From assembly GCF_000524475.1 (NCBI RefSeq), contig NZ_BAVQ01000070.1:186001-250000 (forward strand): a DNA stretch of 64,000 nucleotides, given 5' to 3'. Below, piece after piece: positions 1-9,050 of this stretch. Under the pieces are notes generated by a model. The model searched no databases. It was given only the letters and a program-made list of their open reading frames with translations, and was not told the DNA's origin. The position numbers were made by a program, and so were the translations under genes. Every line of letters begins with the position of its first letter. Position 1 is the first letter of the stretch. This DNA comes from Tomitella biformata AHU 1821. Its GTDB lineage: Bacteria; Actinomycetota; Actinomycetes; Mycobacteriales; Mycobacteriaceae.

Positions 1-106
1 TGCGGGCCTGAACCACTTGGTCTTCCACGCTCCCGGCCATGACCAGCGCCGCTTCCTGGAACTGTTCGAGCGGGACTTGGCGCCGCGTCTGCGCGCCCTC
101 GGATAA
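1..106 (+). CDS. fgd: F420-dependent glucose-6-phosphate dehydrogenase, C-terminal end only
   Basis: Only the last 34 residues lie in the window; the reading frame is open from base 2 to TAA at 104-106. They include the stretch [20 protein letters not shown], which I recognise as nearly identical to the C-terminus of mycobacterial Fgd1 (Rv0407). The enzyme oxidises glucose-6-phosphate with the deazaflavin cofactor F420 and supplies F420H2 in the cytosol. The next gene is pta, as in M. tuberculosis, which supports the call. The tail is short, so identity rests on this match plus synteny. Confidence 0.85.
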   Translation, partial: AGLNHLVFHAPGHDQRRFLELFERDLAPRLRALG

Positions 107-117
107 GCAACGCTGGG

Positions 118-154
118 CTGACGGCTGTCGGCGGTCCCCACTACGCTGTCAGCC
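118..154 (+). promoter_or_regulatory. Candidate promoter giving a leaderless pta transcript
   Basis: CTGACG at 118-123, an 18-base spacer and TACGCT at 142-147 resemble actinobacterial -35/-10 elements. Seven bases then separate the -10 from the pta ATG at 155, so transcription would begin at or next to the start codon. No Shine-Dalgarno sequence is visible ahead of this ATG, which agrees with a leaderless mRNA. This is inference from spacing only. Confidence 0.35.
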
Positions 155-2242
155 ATGACCGCCGAGCCAAGGGCCTCCAGCATCTTCATCGCCTCCCCGG
201 AGGGGAACACAGGTAAGTCGACCATCGCGCTGGGGCTGCTGCACTTGTTGGCAGCCTCGGCCGCGCGGGTGGGTGTGTTCCGGCCGATCGCGAGGTCGAC
301 GGAGGAGCCGGACTACATCCTCGAGCTGATGCTTGAGCATGCCACCGCGAATCTGAGCTACGAGCAATGCCTCGGTGTGACCTACGAGCGGGTGCACGAG
401 GACCCGGAGTCCGCGCTCAGCGAGATCGTGGCCGCGTACCACGAGGTCGAGAGCCAGTGCGATGCCGTCGTCATCATCGGCAGCGACTACACGGATGTCG
501 TCAGCCCCACCGAGCTGACGTTCAACGCGCGCATCGCGGTCAACCTCGGGGCGCCGGTGCTGGTGGCGATCAGCGGCCGCGAGCGCACCGCATCCGAGAT
601 CGAGAAGATCGCCCAGATGTGCCTGTCCGAGCTGCGCGCCGTCAAGGCGCACGCGGTCGCGATCATCGTCAACCGCAGCGACCCGGACCAGCTCGACGCC
701 ATCAAGACCGCAGTCGGCGCAACCGAGCTGCCCGCGTGGGTGCTGCCGGAGGTGCCGCTGCTGGTCGCGCCCACGATGGGGGAACTGCGCGACGCAATGG
801 GCGGCGAGCTGTACTCGGGCGACCCGGAGCTGCTGCGCCGCGAGGCGATGAGCGTGATGGTCGGCGGCATGACCGCCGAGCACATCCTCGAGCGTGTCCA
901 AGAGGGGCAGGTCGTGATCGTCCCGGCGGATCGCTCCGACGTCCTCCTAGCGCTGGTGATGGCGCACGAGGCCGAGGGCTTCCCATCCCTGGCCGGCATT
1001 ATCTTGAACGGCGGCCTCATGCCGCACCCGGCGATCGACGCTCTGGTCAAGGGCCTCAAGCCGCGGCTGCCACTGGTCACCTCGGAGTTCGGCACGTATA
1101 AAACGGCGGAGACGGCGTCGCGCACCCGGGGCCGCGTGGGCGTGGGCTCGATGCGCAAGGTGGACACCGCGCTGGCCGTGATGGAGCAGCACATCGACGG
1201 GCCGGCGCTGCTGGGCCGGATGCAGGTGCAGATCCCGTCGGTGGTCACCCCGCAGATGTTCGAGTACCACCTGCTGGACCGGGCCCGGAACGACCGCAAG
1301 CACATCGTGCTGCCGGAGGGCTCCGACGACCGCATCCTGCGTGCCGCGGGCCGGCTGATGCGCCGGCGCATCGTGAACCTGACGATCCTCGGCGACGAGA
1401 CCGCGATCCGGCAGCGCGGCGCGGAGCTGGGCCTCGAGATCGACGATGCGCAAATCCTCGACCCCGCCACCTCGGAGTTCCGCGAGGAGTTCACGGAGGA
1501 GTACACGAGGCTGCGCGCCCACAAGGGCATGACCAAGGACCGGGCCGCCGAGGTGCTGAACGACATCTCCTACTTCGGCACCATGATGGTGCACCTGGGC
1601 AAGGCTGACGGCATGGTCTCCGGCGCGATCCACACCACCGCGCACACCATCCGCCCGGCCTTCGAGATCATCAAGACGGTGCCCGACGTGTCCACGGTGT
1701 CCAGCATTTTCCTAATGTGCCTGTCGGACCGGGTCCTCGCCTATGGCGACTGTGCCGTCGTGCCCGATCCCACTGCCACGCAACTCGCGGACATCGCGAT
1801 CTCCTCGGCGCAGACGGCCGCGCAGTTCGGCATCGACCCCAAAGTCGCGATGTTGTCCTATTCGACGGGGGAGTCCGGCTCCGGCGCGGACGTGGACAAG
1901 GTGCGGGAGGCGACGGCGCTGGTGCGCGAACGCCGCCCGGACCTGCTGGTGGAGGGGCCCATCCAGTACGACGCGGCCGTCGAGCCGAGCGTTGCCGCCT
2001 CGAAGATGCCCGGCTCGGCCGTGGCGGGGCAGGCCACGGTGCTGATCTTCCCGGACCTGAACACCGGCAACAACACCTATAAGGCGGTGCAGCGCAGCGC
2101 GGGCGCGGTCGCGATCGGTCCGGTCCTGCAGGGCCTGAACAAGCCGATCAACGACCTCTCCCGCGGGGCCCTGGTGCAGGACATCGTCAACACCGTCGCG
2201 ATCACCGCCGTCCAAGCGCAAGAGAACGGCGTCACCGAATGA
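155..2242 (+). CDS. pta: Phosphate acetyltransferase
   Basis: This 695-residue protein interconverts acetyl-CoA and acetyl phosphate in the cytosol, forming the acetate overflow/activation pathway with ackA. It is the long multidomain type: an N-terminal P-loop domain (GNTGKST at residues 17-23), a central DRTGG-type regulatory region around 225-330, and the catalytic PTA/PTB domain from about 368 to the end. Length matches the mycobacterial enzyme (about 690). The ATG at 155 has no clear ribosome-binding site (see the leaderless promoter). The stop overlaps the ackA start as ATGA, so the two are translationally coupled. Confidence 0.95.
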   Translation: MTAEPRASSIFIASPEGNTGKSTIALGLLHLLAASAARVGVFRPIARSTEEPDYILELMLEHATANLSYEQCLGVTYERVHEDPESALSEIVAAYHEVESQCDAVVIIGSDYTDVVSPTELTFNARIAVNLGAPVLVAISGRERTASEIEKIAQMCLSELRAVKAHAVAIIVNRSDPDQLDAIKTAVGATELPAWVLPEVPLLVAPTMGELRDAMGGELYSGDPELLRREAMSVMVGGMTAEHILERVQEGQVVIVPADRSDVLLALVMAHEAEGFPSLAGIILNGGLMPHPAIDALVKGLKPRLPLVTSEFGTYKTAETASRTRGRVGVGSMRKVDTALAVMEQHIDGPALLGRMQVQIPSVVTPQMFEYHLLDRARNDRKHIVLPEGSDDRILRAAGRLMRRRIVNLTILGDETAIRQRGAELGLEIDDAQILDPATSEFREEFTEEYTRLRAHKGMTKDRAAEVLNDISYFGTMMVHLGKADGMVSGAIHTTAHTIRPAFEIIKTVPDVSTVSSIFLMCLSDRVLAYGDCAVVPDPTATQLADIAISSAQTAAQFGIDPKVAMLSYSTGESGSGADVDKVREATALVRERRPDLLVEGPIQYDAAVEPSVAASKMPGSAVAGQATVLIFPDLNTGNNTYKAVQRSAGAVAIGPVLQGLNKPINDLSRGALVQDIVNTVAITAVQAQENGVTE

Positions 2243-3426
2243 GCAAGCTCGTGCTGGTCGTCAACTCCGGCTCCTCCTCGATCAAGTACCAGCTGCTGGA
2301 CCCGAACGCCGAGGCCGTCGTGGCATCTGGGCTGGTGGAGCAGATCGGCGAGGTCGAGGGGCATATCGAGCACAAGTACCGCGGCGTGAAGTCGGAGTTC
2401 CAGGGGCCGATCCCGGACCACGAGGCGGGCCTGCATCTGGCCTACCGGATGTTCGCGGACACCGGGCTGGCCCTTGAGGACGCGGGGATCGCGGCTATTG
2501 GACACCGGATCGTGCATGGCGGCGAGGTGTTCTATGACCCGACGCTGATCACACCCGAGGTGATCGCGGAGATCGAGCGGCTCGCGGATCTGGCGCCGCT
2601 GCACAATCCGCCCAACGTGATCGGTATCCGCGTCGCCCAGGCACGGTTCCCGGATCTGCCGCACGTTGGCGTGTTCGACACCGGCTTCTTCCACACGATG
2701 TCGAAGGCGGCCGTCACCTATGCCATCGACACCGAGGTCGCCGAGAAGTACGGGGTGCGGCGCTACGGTTTCCACGGCACCTCGCACCAGTATGTGAGCG
2801 AGCAGGTCGCGAAGGTGCTGGACCGTCCGTTGGCAGACGTCAACACAATCGTCCTGCACCTGGGCAACGGGGCGTCGGCCTCGGCGGTGCGCGGTGGCGT
2901 CGCGGTGGAGACCTCGATGGGCTTGACGCCCCTAGAGGGCCTGGTCATGGGCACCCGCCCGGGCGATATCGACCCCGGCGCCCTATTGCATCTGGGCCGG
3001 GCGGCGGGGATGGATGTCCCGCAGCTCGATGAGCTGCTCAATCAGCGCTCGGGGCTCAAGGGCCTGTCCGGCGGCAACGATTTCCGGGAGCTGACGCTCA
3101 AGGTCGCGGCGGGGGACGAGCGCGCCAAGCTGGCCTACGACGTGTACACGCACCGGCTGCGCAAATACGTCGGCGCATATCTGGCGGTCCTCGGGCGGGT
3201 CGACGCGATCGCGTTCACCGCGGGGGTCGGCGAGAACGCGGCCTCGATCCGCGCGGACTCGCTCTCCGGCCTCGAGCCGCTCGGCATCGAGATCGACATC
3301 GCGGCCAACGACCAGCGGTCCAGCGAGGCCCGAATCATCTCGACGCCGGGCTCGCGGACGAAGGTGTTGGTGGTGCCCACCAATGAGGAGCTCGCGATCG
3401 CGAAGGCGGCCTGGAAGTTCGTCTAA
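2239..3426 (+). CDS. ackA: Acetate kinase
   Basis: This 395-residue ASKHA-fold kinase transfers phosphate between acetyl phosphate and ADP, making acetate and ATP, or the reverse for acetate assimilation. The N-terminal signature VVNSGSSSIKY starts at residue 7. The nucleotide-binding motifs HLGNGAS and TAGVGENA are present, as is the GFHGTSH motif. It overlaps pta by 4 bases and is the last gene of that operon. It converges with the hydrolase that ends at 3440. A 9-base direct repeat (CTAAACCGG) holds the stop codons of both converging genes. Confidence 0.96.
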   Translation: MSKLVLVVNSGSSSIKYQLLDPNAEAVVASGLVEQIGEVEGHIEHKYRGVKSEFQGPIPDHEAGLHLAYRMFADTGLALEDAGIAAIGHRIVHGGEVFYDPTLITPEVIAEIERLADLAPLHNPPNVIGIRVAQARFPDLPHVGVFDTGFFHTMSKAAVTYAIDTEVAEKYGVRRYGFHGTSHQYVSEQVAKVLDRPLADVNTIVLHLGNGASASAVRGGVAVETSMGLTPLEGLVMGTRPGDIDPGALLHLGRAAGMDVPQLDELLNQRSGLKGLSGGNDFRELTLKVAAGDERAKLAYDVYTHRLRKYVGAYLAVLGRVDAIAFTAGVGENAASIRADSLSGLEPLGIEIDIAANDQRSSEARIISTPGSRTKVLVVPTNEELAIAKAAWKFV

Positions 3427-3439
3427 ACCGGACTGAAGC

Positions 3440-4516
3440 CTAAACCGGCACGCAGAGCTCCGAGTGGAACTCGTCGATCACCGGCCAGGTGTGCTCCTCC
3501 GCCTGGTTGCCGGAGACCATGCCCAGGTGGCTGCCCGGCACCACCTCGACGCGTACGGACGGGGCGCCGGTGAGCACGTCCGCGATCGGCGCGACGCAGT
3601 CGAGGGGCGCCAGCACATCGCTGGCGCCACCGAAGGCAAGGACGGGGACGTCGACGTCCGCGAGGTTTACCCGGTGCTCGCCGAAGCGGAGCACACCGCG
3701 CATCAGGTCGTTGCGCAGGATTAGGCGCTGGTGCATCTGTGTGTAGAGCCGCGCCGGGTAGCCGGGCATCGCGGACATGAACCGGTCGATGGCCTCCATC
3801 TGGGCGAGCGACTCGGAGTTGGCCAGGTTGCGGGTGATGAACCAGGGGCGGGTGAGCTCGCGCTGCAGGGCCGTCGACCGGTAGCTGACCTTCACGAGCG
3901 GGGACGGGATGCCGCCGACCGCCCACAGGGCCGACGACATGACGGCCGGTGGGACGAGCTTGCCGACCAGGCGCAGCGGTGTGGTGCTGGGGTTGTGGCG
4001 GTAGTCGATGGGGGTGCCGAGCGTGGTGATCGAGCGCAGCGGCAGGCCGGTGTTGGCGGCCGCGGTCAGCAGCGAGATGGTGCCGCCGAGGCTCCACGCG
4101 ATGATGTCCAGCTGGGCCCCGCCCGCGTGCGCGGAGGCCTGCCGGAGGGCCGTGGGCACGATGTCGGCGAACCAGTCCTCGAAGCCCATACCGCGGTCGG
4201 CGTAGCGGATCCGGCCGTAGTCCACCACGTACGTGGGCCGCCCGCTGGCCACGAGGTGCGCGGCCAAGCTCTGGCCCGCGCGCAGGTCGTAGCAGCTGAT
4301 GGGGACCGCGAGGGGCGGCACCAGCAGCACCGGGTTAAGGCTGGCGTCGGCGGGGCCGTGGTAGAGCCGCACCGTGCAGTGCGCCGCGGAGTAGACCACG
4401 GTGGACGGCAGCGGGCTCGGTGCCTCGATGCCCTCGCCGAACGGGGACAGCGCCCAGGCGTTGCGAGCGGCGACGGCCAGGGCGCCGGCGTCGGGGCGAG
4501 AGGAGATGTCGAGCAT
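3440..4516 (-). CDS. PhaC-like alpha/beta hydrolase
   Basis: This 358-residue alpha/beta-hydrolase resembles polyhydroxyalkanoate synthases: it has a long N-terminal segment, then VLLVPPLAVPISCYDL, the nucleophile elbow AWSLGGT, an acid in GASDVLAPLD and a histidine in GSHLGMVSG. True PHA synthases use cysteine at the elbow; this protein has serine, so it is more likely an esterase or lipase of the same fold. The open frame extends to 4666 but would overlap the divergent oxidoreductase. The ATG at 4516 has GGAA about 7 bases upstream; another ATG at 4582 has none. Substrate unknown. Confidence 0.7.
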   Translation of the reverse strand: MLDISSRPDAGALAVAARNAWALSPFGEGIEAPSPLPSTVVYSAAHCTVRLYHGPADASLNPVLLVPPLAVPISCYDLRAGQSLAAHLVASGRPTYVVDYGRIRYADRGMGFEDWFADIVPTALRQASAHAGGAQLDIIAWSLGGTISLLTAAANTGLPLRSITTLGTPIDYRHNPSTTPLRLVGKLVPPAVMSSALWAVGGIPSPLVKVSYRSTALQRELTRPWFITRNLANSESLAQMEAIDRFMSAMPGYPARLYTQMHQRLILRNDLMRGVLRFGEHRVNLADVDVPVLAFGGASDVLAPLDCVAPIADVLTGAPSVRVEVVPGSHLGMVSGNQAEEHTWPVIDEFHSELCVPV

Positions 4517-4545
4517 GGCGGTTCCGATCTGGCGGGAGAGGCTAG

Positions 4546-4567
4546 CTGTTGTATTTGAGAACAATAG
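4546..4567. promoter_or_regulatory. Imperfect palindrome between divergent genes
   Basis: CTGTTGT at 4546-4552 and ACAATAG at 4561-4567 form a 7-base inverted repeat with one mismatch around an A+T-rich centre. It sits in a markedly A+T-rich patch between the divergent hydrolase and F420-oxidoreductase genes. It could be a regulator site or promoter element for either; no regulator is adjacent. Confidence 0.3.
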
Positions 4568-4652
4568 CGCGTGTCGGCTCATAGAGTGCGCCCAGTCACC
4601 GTCTGGTTGACTGTCGGAAGACACCCGAGTGACTCCCAGAGCGAGGTACCGA

Positions 4653-5693
4653 ATGCGCATTGGCATGGCCCTTAACTACAGCGGCGGCTTCGCCGAGACC
4701 GCGGCCGAGGCGGCGGATCTCGAGAGCGCCGGACTGGACATCGCGTTCGTCCCCGAGGCGTACTCCTTCGACGCGGTGAGCCAGCTCGGCTTCCTCGCCG
4801 CGAAGACGACCAACCTGGAGCTCGCGTCGGGCATCCTGCAGATTTACACGCGCACGCCCACGCTGACCGCGATGACCGCCGCCGGCCTGGACTTCGTGTC
4901 CAACGGCCGCTTCACGCTGGGCCTGGGCGCGTCGGGCCCGCAGGTGATCGAGGGCTTCCACGGCGTCAAGTACGACGCCCCGCTGGGCCGCACCCGCGAG
5001 ATCATCGAGATCTGCCGCCAGGTGTGGCGCCGCGAGAAGGTGGAGCACCTGGGCAAGAATTACCAGATCCCGTTGCCCGCCGAGTTCGGCACGGGCCTGG
5101 GCAAGCCGCTCAAGCTGATCAACCACCCGGTCCGCGAGCGCATCCCGATCATCTTGGCCGCGCTGGGGCCGAAGAATGTGGAGCTCACCGCGGAGCTCGC
5201 AGAGGGCTGGCAGCCGATCTTCTACCACCCGGAGCGGGCGCAGGACGCGTGGGGCGCGGCGCTGGCCGCCGGCAAAGCCAAGCGCGACGCGAGCCTGGGG
5301 AAGCTGCAGGTCTACGCCTCCCCGGCCCTTGCGATCGGCGACGACGTCGACCACATGCATGAGTGGGTCAAGCCGCACATGGCGCTCTATATCGGCGGCA
5401 TGGGCGCGAAGGGCAAGAACTTCTACAACACCCTCGCCACGACTTACGGCTACGGCGAGGCCGCGGCGACGATCCAGGAGCTGTACCTGGCCGGCCGCAA
5501 GGAGGAGGCCGCAGCCGCGGTGCCCGACGAGCTGGTGCGCGCGACCAACCTCATCGGCCCGAAGTCCTATGTCGAGGAGCGGGTCGCCGCGTTCGCGGAG
5601 TCCGGGGTGACCACCCTGAACGTCATGCCGTTGGCCGCCGACGCGGCTGGCCGGATCGCGCTGATTGAGCAGCTCCGCGAGATCTGCGGCTAG
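4653..5693 (+). CDS. LLM-class F420-dependent oxidoreductase
   Basis: This 346-residue TIM-barrel protein of the luciferase-like monooxygenase superfamily is close to M. tuberculosis Rv3520c. It begins MRIGMALNYSGGF and contains FVSNGRFTLGLGASGPQVIE and PLGRTREIIEICRQVWRRE, typical of the F420-binding branch. It probably reduces or oxidises an unknown substrate with F420/F420H2. A GTG at 4629 would add eight residues, but the ATG at 4653 matches the family N-terminus and follows a purine-rich GAGGTACCG. It lies near fgd, which regenerates F420H2. Confidence 0.85.
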   Translation: MRIGMALNYSGGFAETAAEAADLESAGLDIAFVPEAYSFDAVSQLGFLAAKTTNLELASGILQIYTRTPTLTAMTAAGLDFVSNGRFTLGLGASGPQVIEGFHGVKYDAPLGRTREIIEICRQVWRREKVEHLGKNYQIPLPAEFGTGLGKPLKLINHPVRERIPIILAALGPKNVELTAELAEGWQPIFYHPERAQDAWGAALAAGKAKRDASLGKLQVYASPALAIGDDVDHMHEWVKPHMALYIGGMGAKGKNFYNTLATTYGYGEAAATIQELYLAGRKEEAAAAVPDELVRATNLIGPKSYVEERVAAFAESGVTTLNVMPLAADAAGRIALIEQLREICG

Positions 5694-5704
5694 CTGTCCG
5701 AACC

Positions 5705-6697
5705 TCAGCTGTTCAGCGCCGGCCCCAGGGTGGTGAACCAGGAGTTGCGCAGGTCCGCCTCGAACAGGCCCCACGTGTGGGCGCCCTGGTCGCGGTAGTT
5801 GTAGGTGTGCGCGACGCCGAGCTCGTTCAGCCGCTGGGACATCGTGGCGGTGCACGCGTTGGCGATCGCCTCGACGGCGGTGCCGCCGCCGACGGCCGCG
5901 CCGACCACCATGAGCGGGGGCAGCTTGTCGACAGGGCCGGGGATGCCCGACGCGCCGGATAGGTAGACGGCCGTGCCGCGGAGCTCGCCGGCGCGCAGGT
6001 AGGGATCATGCGCCGCCCAGTGCGGATCGCCGGGCGGGCCCCACATGTTGAACGCGTTGCCGCCCGAGGCCGCGACCACACCAGCCACCTGCGCGGTGCC
6101 GAAGATGCCGCTGTTCATGGGGCAGCCGCTGTACGCGCCCACCGCGTCGTAGAGCCAGGGAGCCTGGATGGCCAGGTCTAGTGCCGGGCCTGCGGACATC
6201 GACAGGCCCGCGATGGCGTTGCGGCCGGTGGTGTGGAACTGGGCGTCGATCACGCCGGGCAGCTCCTGGGTGAGGTACGTCTGCCACTGGTTGGCCTGGG
6301 CCGGGCCGAGGAGGGGGTCGTCGAAGCGCCAGTCCGTGTAGTTGCTCGACGGGCCGCCGATGGGGGTGACCACGTTGACGTTCTTGTCCGCAAAGAAGTC
6401 CTCATAGTCGCTGCTGTTCAGCCAGCCGATGCCGTCCGTGCCGCCGCGCACGCCGTTGAGCAGGTACAGGGTGGGCGCGCTGCCGCCGCCGCGGGGACGC
6501 AGGACGGTGTTGGGGATGACCCGGTCCATGCTCGGCGAGTACACGTCGACCTGCAGGATCTGCGGGCCGATCTCGGTGATGCCGGTGATGTGCGGCGCGG
6601 GCGCGGCGGCGGCGGGGGCCACGAGGCTCATCGCTGCGCCGATCGCTGCGGCGCTGGCGATCGCGGCGCGGCGGCTGAATAGTCTGAGGCCAGACAT
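5705..6697 (-). CDS. Antigen 85-like mycolyltransferase/esterase, secreted
   Basis: This 330-residue exported alpha/beta-hydrolase belongs to the antigen 85 family, which transfers mycolic acids onto trehalose and arabinogalactan in the cell envelope. A twin-arginine-like signal (SRRAAIASAAAIGAAM) leads to an AAAAPAP cleavage region near residue 32. The nucleophile elbow AGLSMSAG places Ser166, and a catalytic histidine sits at His307 in GAHTW. The start ATG has a good AGGAG site. It converges with the upstream oxidoreductase and is followed by pknG. Which mycolyl acceptor it uses cannot be told from sequence. Confidence 0.85.
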   Translation of the reverse strand: MSGLRLFSRRAAIASAAAIGAAMSLVAPAAAAPAPHITGITEIGPQILQVDVYSPSMDRVIPNTVLRPRGGGSAPTLYLLNGVRGGTDGIGWLNSSDYEDFFADKNVNVVTPIGGPSSNYTDWRFDDPLLGPAQANQWQTYLTQELPGVIDAQFHTTGRNAIAGLSMSAGPALDLAIQAPWLYDAVGAYSGCPMNSGIFGTAQVAGVVAASGGNAFNMWGPPGDPHWAAHDPYLRAGELRGTAVYLSGASGIPGPVDKLPPLMVVGAAVGGGTAVEAIANACTATMSQRLNELGVAHTYNYRDQGAHTWGLFEADLRNSWFTTLGPALNS

Positions 6698-6757
6698 GAT
6701 GCTCCTAGAACTTCGGGAATTCGTGCTCCCGGGGAGGATATCCCAAATAGGACTAGT

Positions 6758-9013
6758 TCACAGCCACGTGCGCGGCCGCACCCTGTTCGCGAGGTCCACC
6801 AGCCGGTAGCGGTGCCGGCGGTTGGGCACGTTCCGCGCGAGCGCGCGCAGCGTCTGCTCGGTGGTCCCGCGCAGACCGGCCTCGGTGAAGGACGACCCGA
6901 GGAATGGCGCACCGAGGAATGGCGCTCCGCTGGGGGCTCCGCCATCGCGCAGCCACGTGAGCGCGATGGAGGAGGCCATGGCTCGCAACTGGAGCGTGCG
7001 CCGCTCATCTGGGGGCAGGGACTCGATGCGACGGCCGACGTCCGCCAGATCCGCCTCGGTGATGGTGGCGATATCGCGGTTGTGGACCAGCAGCAGCGCT
7101 GCCGTCATCTGGGCCTCGTCGCGGTGCCGGGAGCTGGTCGGGACCTGGTCCAGGGCCTCGATGGCCCCGGCGCGGTCGCCCAGCGGGGCGAGCTGTCGGG
7201 CGAGGCCGAAGGCGGCCGAGACCACCGCACGGTCGCTGCACCAGAGGCTGCGGTAATACCGCTTCGCAAGGTGGCGCCACTCGTCGGGCTCGTCGCTCTC
7301 CCAGTGGTCCAGCACCAGCTCGGCCGTCGCCGCCAGCGCCAGTTTGGGGGCCTGCTCGCCGGGCAGGTCGGAGAGCACCGACTCGAACTGGGTGAAGGCG
7401 TCGTTGAGCTCGCCCGTCAGCAGCGCGCCGACGCCGCCGTACCAGTCGAAGCGCCAGTTCGGGGGATGGTCTCGGCGCAACTGGTCCAGTAGCTCCAGCG
7501 CGTGGTTGGCCTCGTGCAGGTCCAGGTAGGCGCGCACCTCGGCGAGCGGGATCTCGACGCTGGGCGGACCGGATCGGCCCTCAGTGGCGTCGGCGGCCGC
7601 GTCGCGCTGGTGCTCGTCGTGGATGCGGCGCAGCATGTCGAGGGCCTCTGCGGGCTGGCTGTGCGCGGCCGCCGCGATCTGCAGGGCCGCCCGGTCCTCC
7701 CCGTCGACCAGCGGCACGGGGAGCGCGTCGGCAATGGTCCGAGCCTGCAGTAGCGGGCGCTCGGCGTTCCGGTCGACGAGTTGGTCCGTGCTGGCAATCG
7801 CGAGGTTGGTGCCGAAGCTGGTGCGCGGGGGGCTGAACAGCGTGGACAGCCCTGGCATGGGAATGCCGGTCTTCTTGGCCAGGAGCTCGCGCAGCACCCC
7901 GGTCAGGTCCGCGGCGAGCGCGCGGGCGGTCGGGTAGCGCAGCTCCGGGTCGGGATCAGTGCAGCGCAGGAGCAGCCGATAGTAAAACTCGTGTTCGATG
8001 AACAGCGGCTCATCCTCCGGTGAGGGCAGCTCGTCAAGGTAACGGTCGTGCTTCTTGGCGACGCCTACGGTCAGCACGGCCAGGGTGCGGCCCACATTGT
8101 AGATGTCCGACGCCTGACTGGGCCCCGTCTCGATGATCTCCGGGGCTTGGAAGCCGAGCGTGCCGTAGATGAACCCGTAGCTGTCGATGCCGGCAACCGC
8201 CCCGAGGTCGATGATCTTGAGGTGGTCCTCCTCGATCATGATGTTGTCCGGCTTCAGGTCGTTATAGGCCAGGCCCAGCGAGTGCATGTACTCGAGGGCG
8301 GGCAGGATCTCCAGCACGTAGGCGATGGCGTGCTCGATCGACAGCTTCCCGCCGTCGGCCAGGCCCTTGAGGGACACCCCGCCGATGTACTCCATGACGA
8401 TGTAGCCGACCACGCCGCCGTCGGGCCGAGGGTGCTCGACGAAGTTGAAAATCTTCACGATGCTCGGATGCGAGAGCTCCGCCAGGAACTCGCGCTCTGC
8501 CAGGGCGACGGCCTGTGACATGGGGTCCTGGGAATGCAGCAGGCCCTTGAGGACCACCCAGCGGTCGCTGACGTTGCGGTCGATAGCCAGGTAGATCCAG
8601 CCGAGGCCGCCGTGTGTCAGGCAGCCTTGGACCTCGTACTGATTGGCAACCACATCGCCCGGCTGGAGCAGCGGCGTGAAGTTATAGGGGGCCCCGCAGT
8701 CGGCGCAGACCCCGCTTGGCTGGCCGGGGCCCATTGGGCTGGCGCGGCCGACCGGCTTCTCGCACTTGCCGCAGAACCGGCGGCCCTCGGCGACGATCGG
8801 GGTTGTCAATACCGCCGACGCGGGATCGGCCGGCTCCACGATCGGGACCTCGACGAGCCCGTCCGCGAGCCGCGCGGCACCCGCGCGGGTGCGGGCCCGG
8901 GTGTGCCGGGTTCCCGTGCTGCTGGTGCTGGTGGGCGTGCCCACAGCTGGCCGTGATCGCATCGTGCCCCGGGTGCCGCGCATGGTGGGCTCGAGACCAT
9001 ATTCCTCAATCAT
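6758..9013 (-). CDS. pknG: Serine/threonine protein kinase PknG
   Basis: This 751-residue soluble kinase has the length of mycobacterial PknG (750). It has a disordered N-terminus with Thr/Ser phospho-acceptor candidates and a rubredoxin-like CxxC pair (C81, C84, C103, C106). The kinase domain at about 126-400 has YNDLKPDN in place of HRD and DLG in place of DFG. A C-terminal TPR region follows. In mycobacteria PknG phosphorylates GarA/OdhI and so controls 2-oxoglutarate dehydrogenase and glutamate metabolism. It is the third gene of the glnX-glnH-pknG operon, 37 bases after glnH. A 15-base tandem duplication at 6898-6927 gives GAPFL twice near the C-terminus. Confidence 0.96.
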   Translation of the reverse strand: MIEEYGLEPTMRGTRGTMRSRPAVGTPTSTSSTGTRHTRARTRAGAARLADGLVEVPIVEPADPASAVLTTPIVAEGRRFCGKCEKPVGRASPMGPGQPSGVCADCGAPYNFTPLLQPGDVVANQYEVQGCLTHGGLGWIYLAIDRNVSDRWVVLKGLLHSQDPMSQAVALAEREFLAELSHPSIVKIFNFVEHPRPDGGVVGYIVMEYIGGVSLKGLADGGKLSIEHAIAYVLEILPALEYMHSLGLAYNDLKPDNIMIEEDHLKIIDLGAVAGIDSYGFIYGTLGFQAPEIIETGPSQASDIYNVGRTLAVLTVGVAKKHDRYLDELPSPEDEPLFIEHEFYYRLLLRCTDPDPELRYPTARALAADLTGVLRELLAKKTGIPMPGLSTLFSPPRTSFGTNLAIASTDQLVDRNAERPLLQARTIADALPVPLVDGEDRAALQIAAAAHSQPAEALDMLRRIHDEHQRDAAADATEGRSGPPSVEIPLAEVRAYLDLHEANHALELLDQLRRDHPPNWRFDWYGGVGALLTGELNDAFTQFESVLSDLPGEQAPKLALAATAELVLDHWESDEPDEWRHLAKRYYRSLWCSDRAVVSAAFGLARQLAPLGDRAGAIEALDQVPTSSRHRDEAQMTAALLLVHNRDIATITEADLADVGRRIESLPPDERRTLQLRAMASSIALTWLRDGGAPSGAPFLGAPFLGSSFTEAGLRGTTEQTLRALARNVPNRRHRYRLVDLANRVRPRTWL

Positions 9014-9050
9014 GTTGGGACCGGGCCTTTCTCGATCTGGGGGGCGGGAA

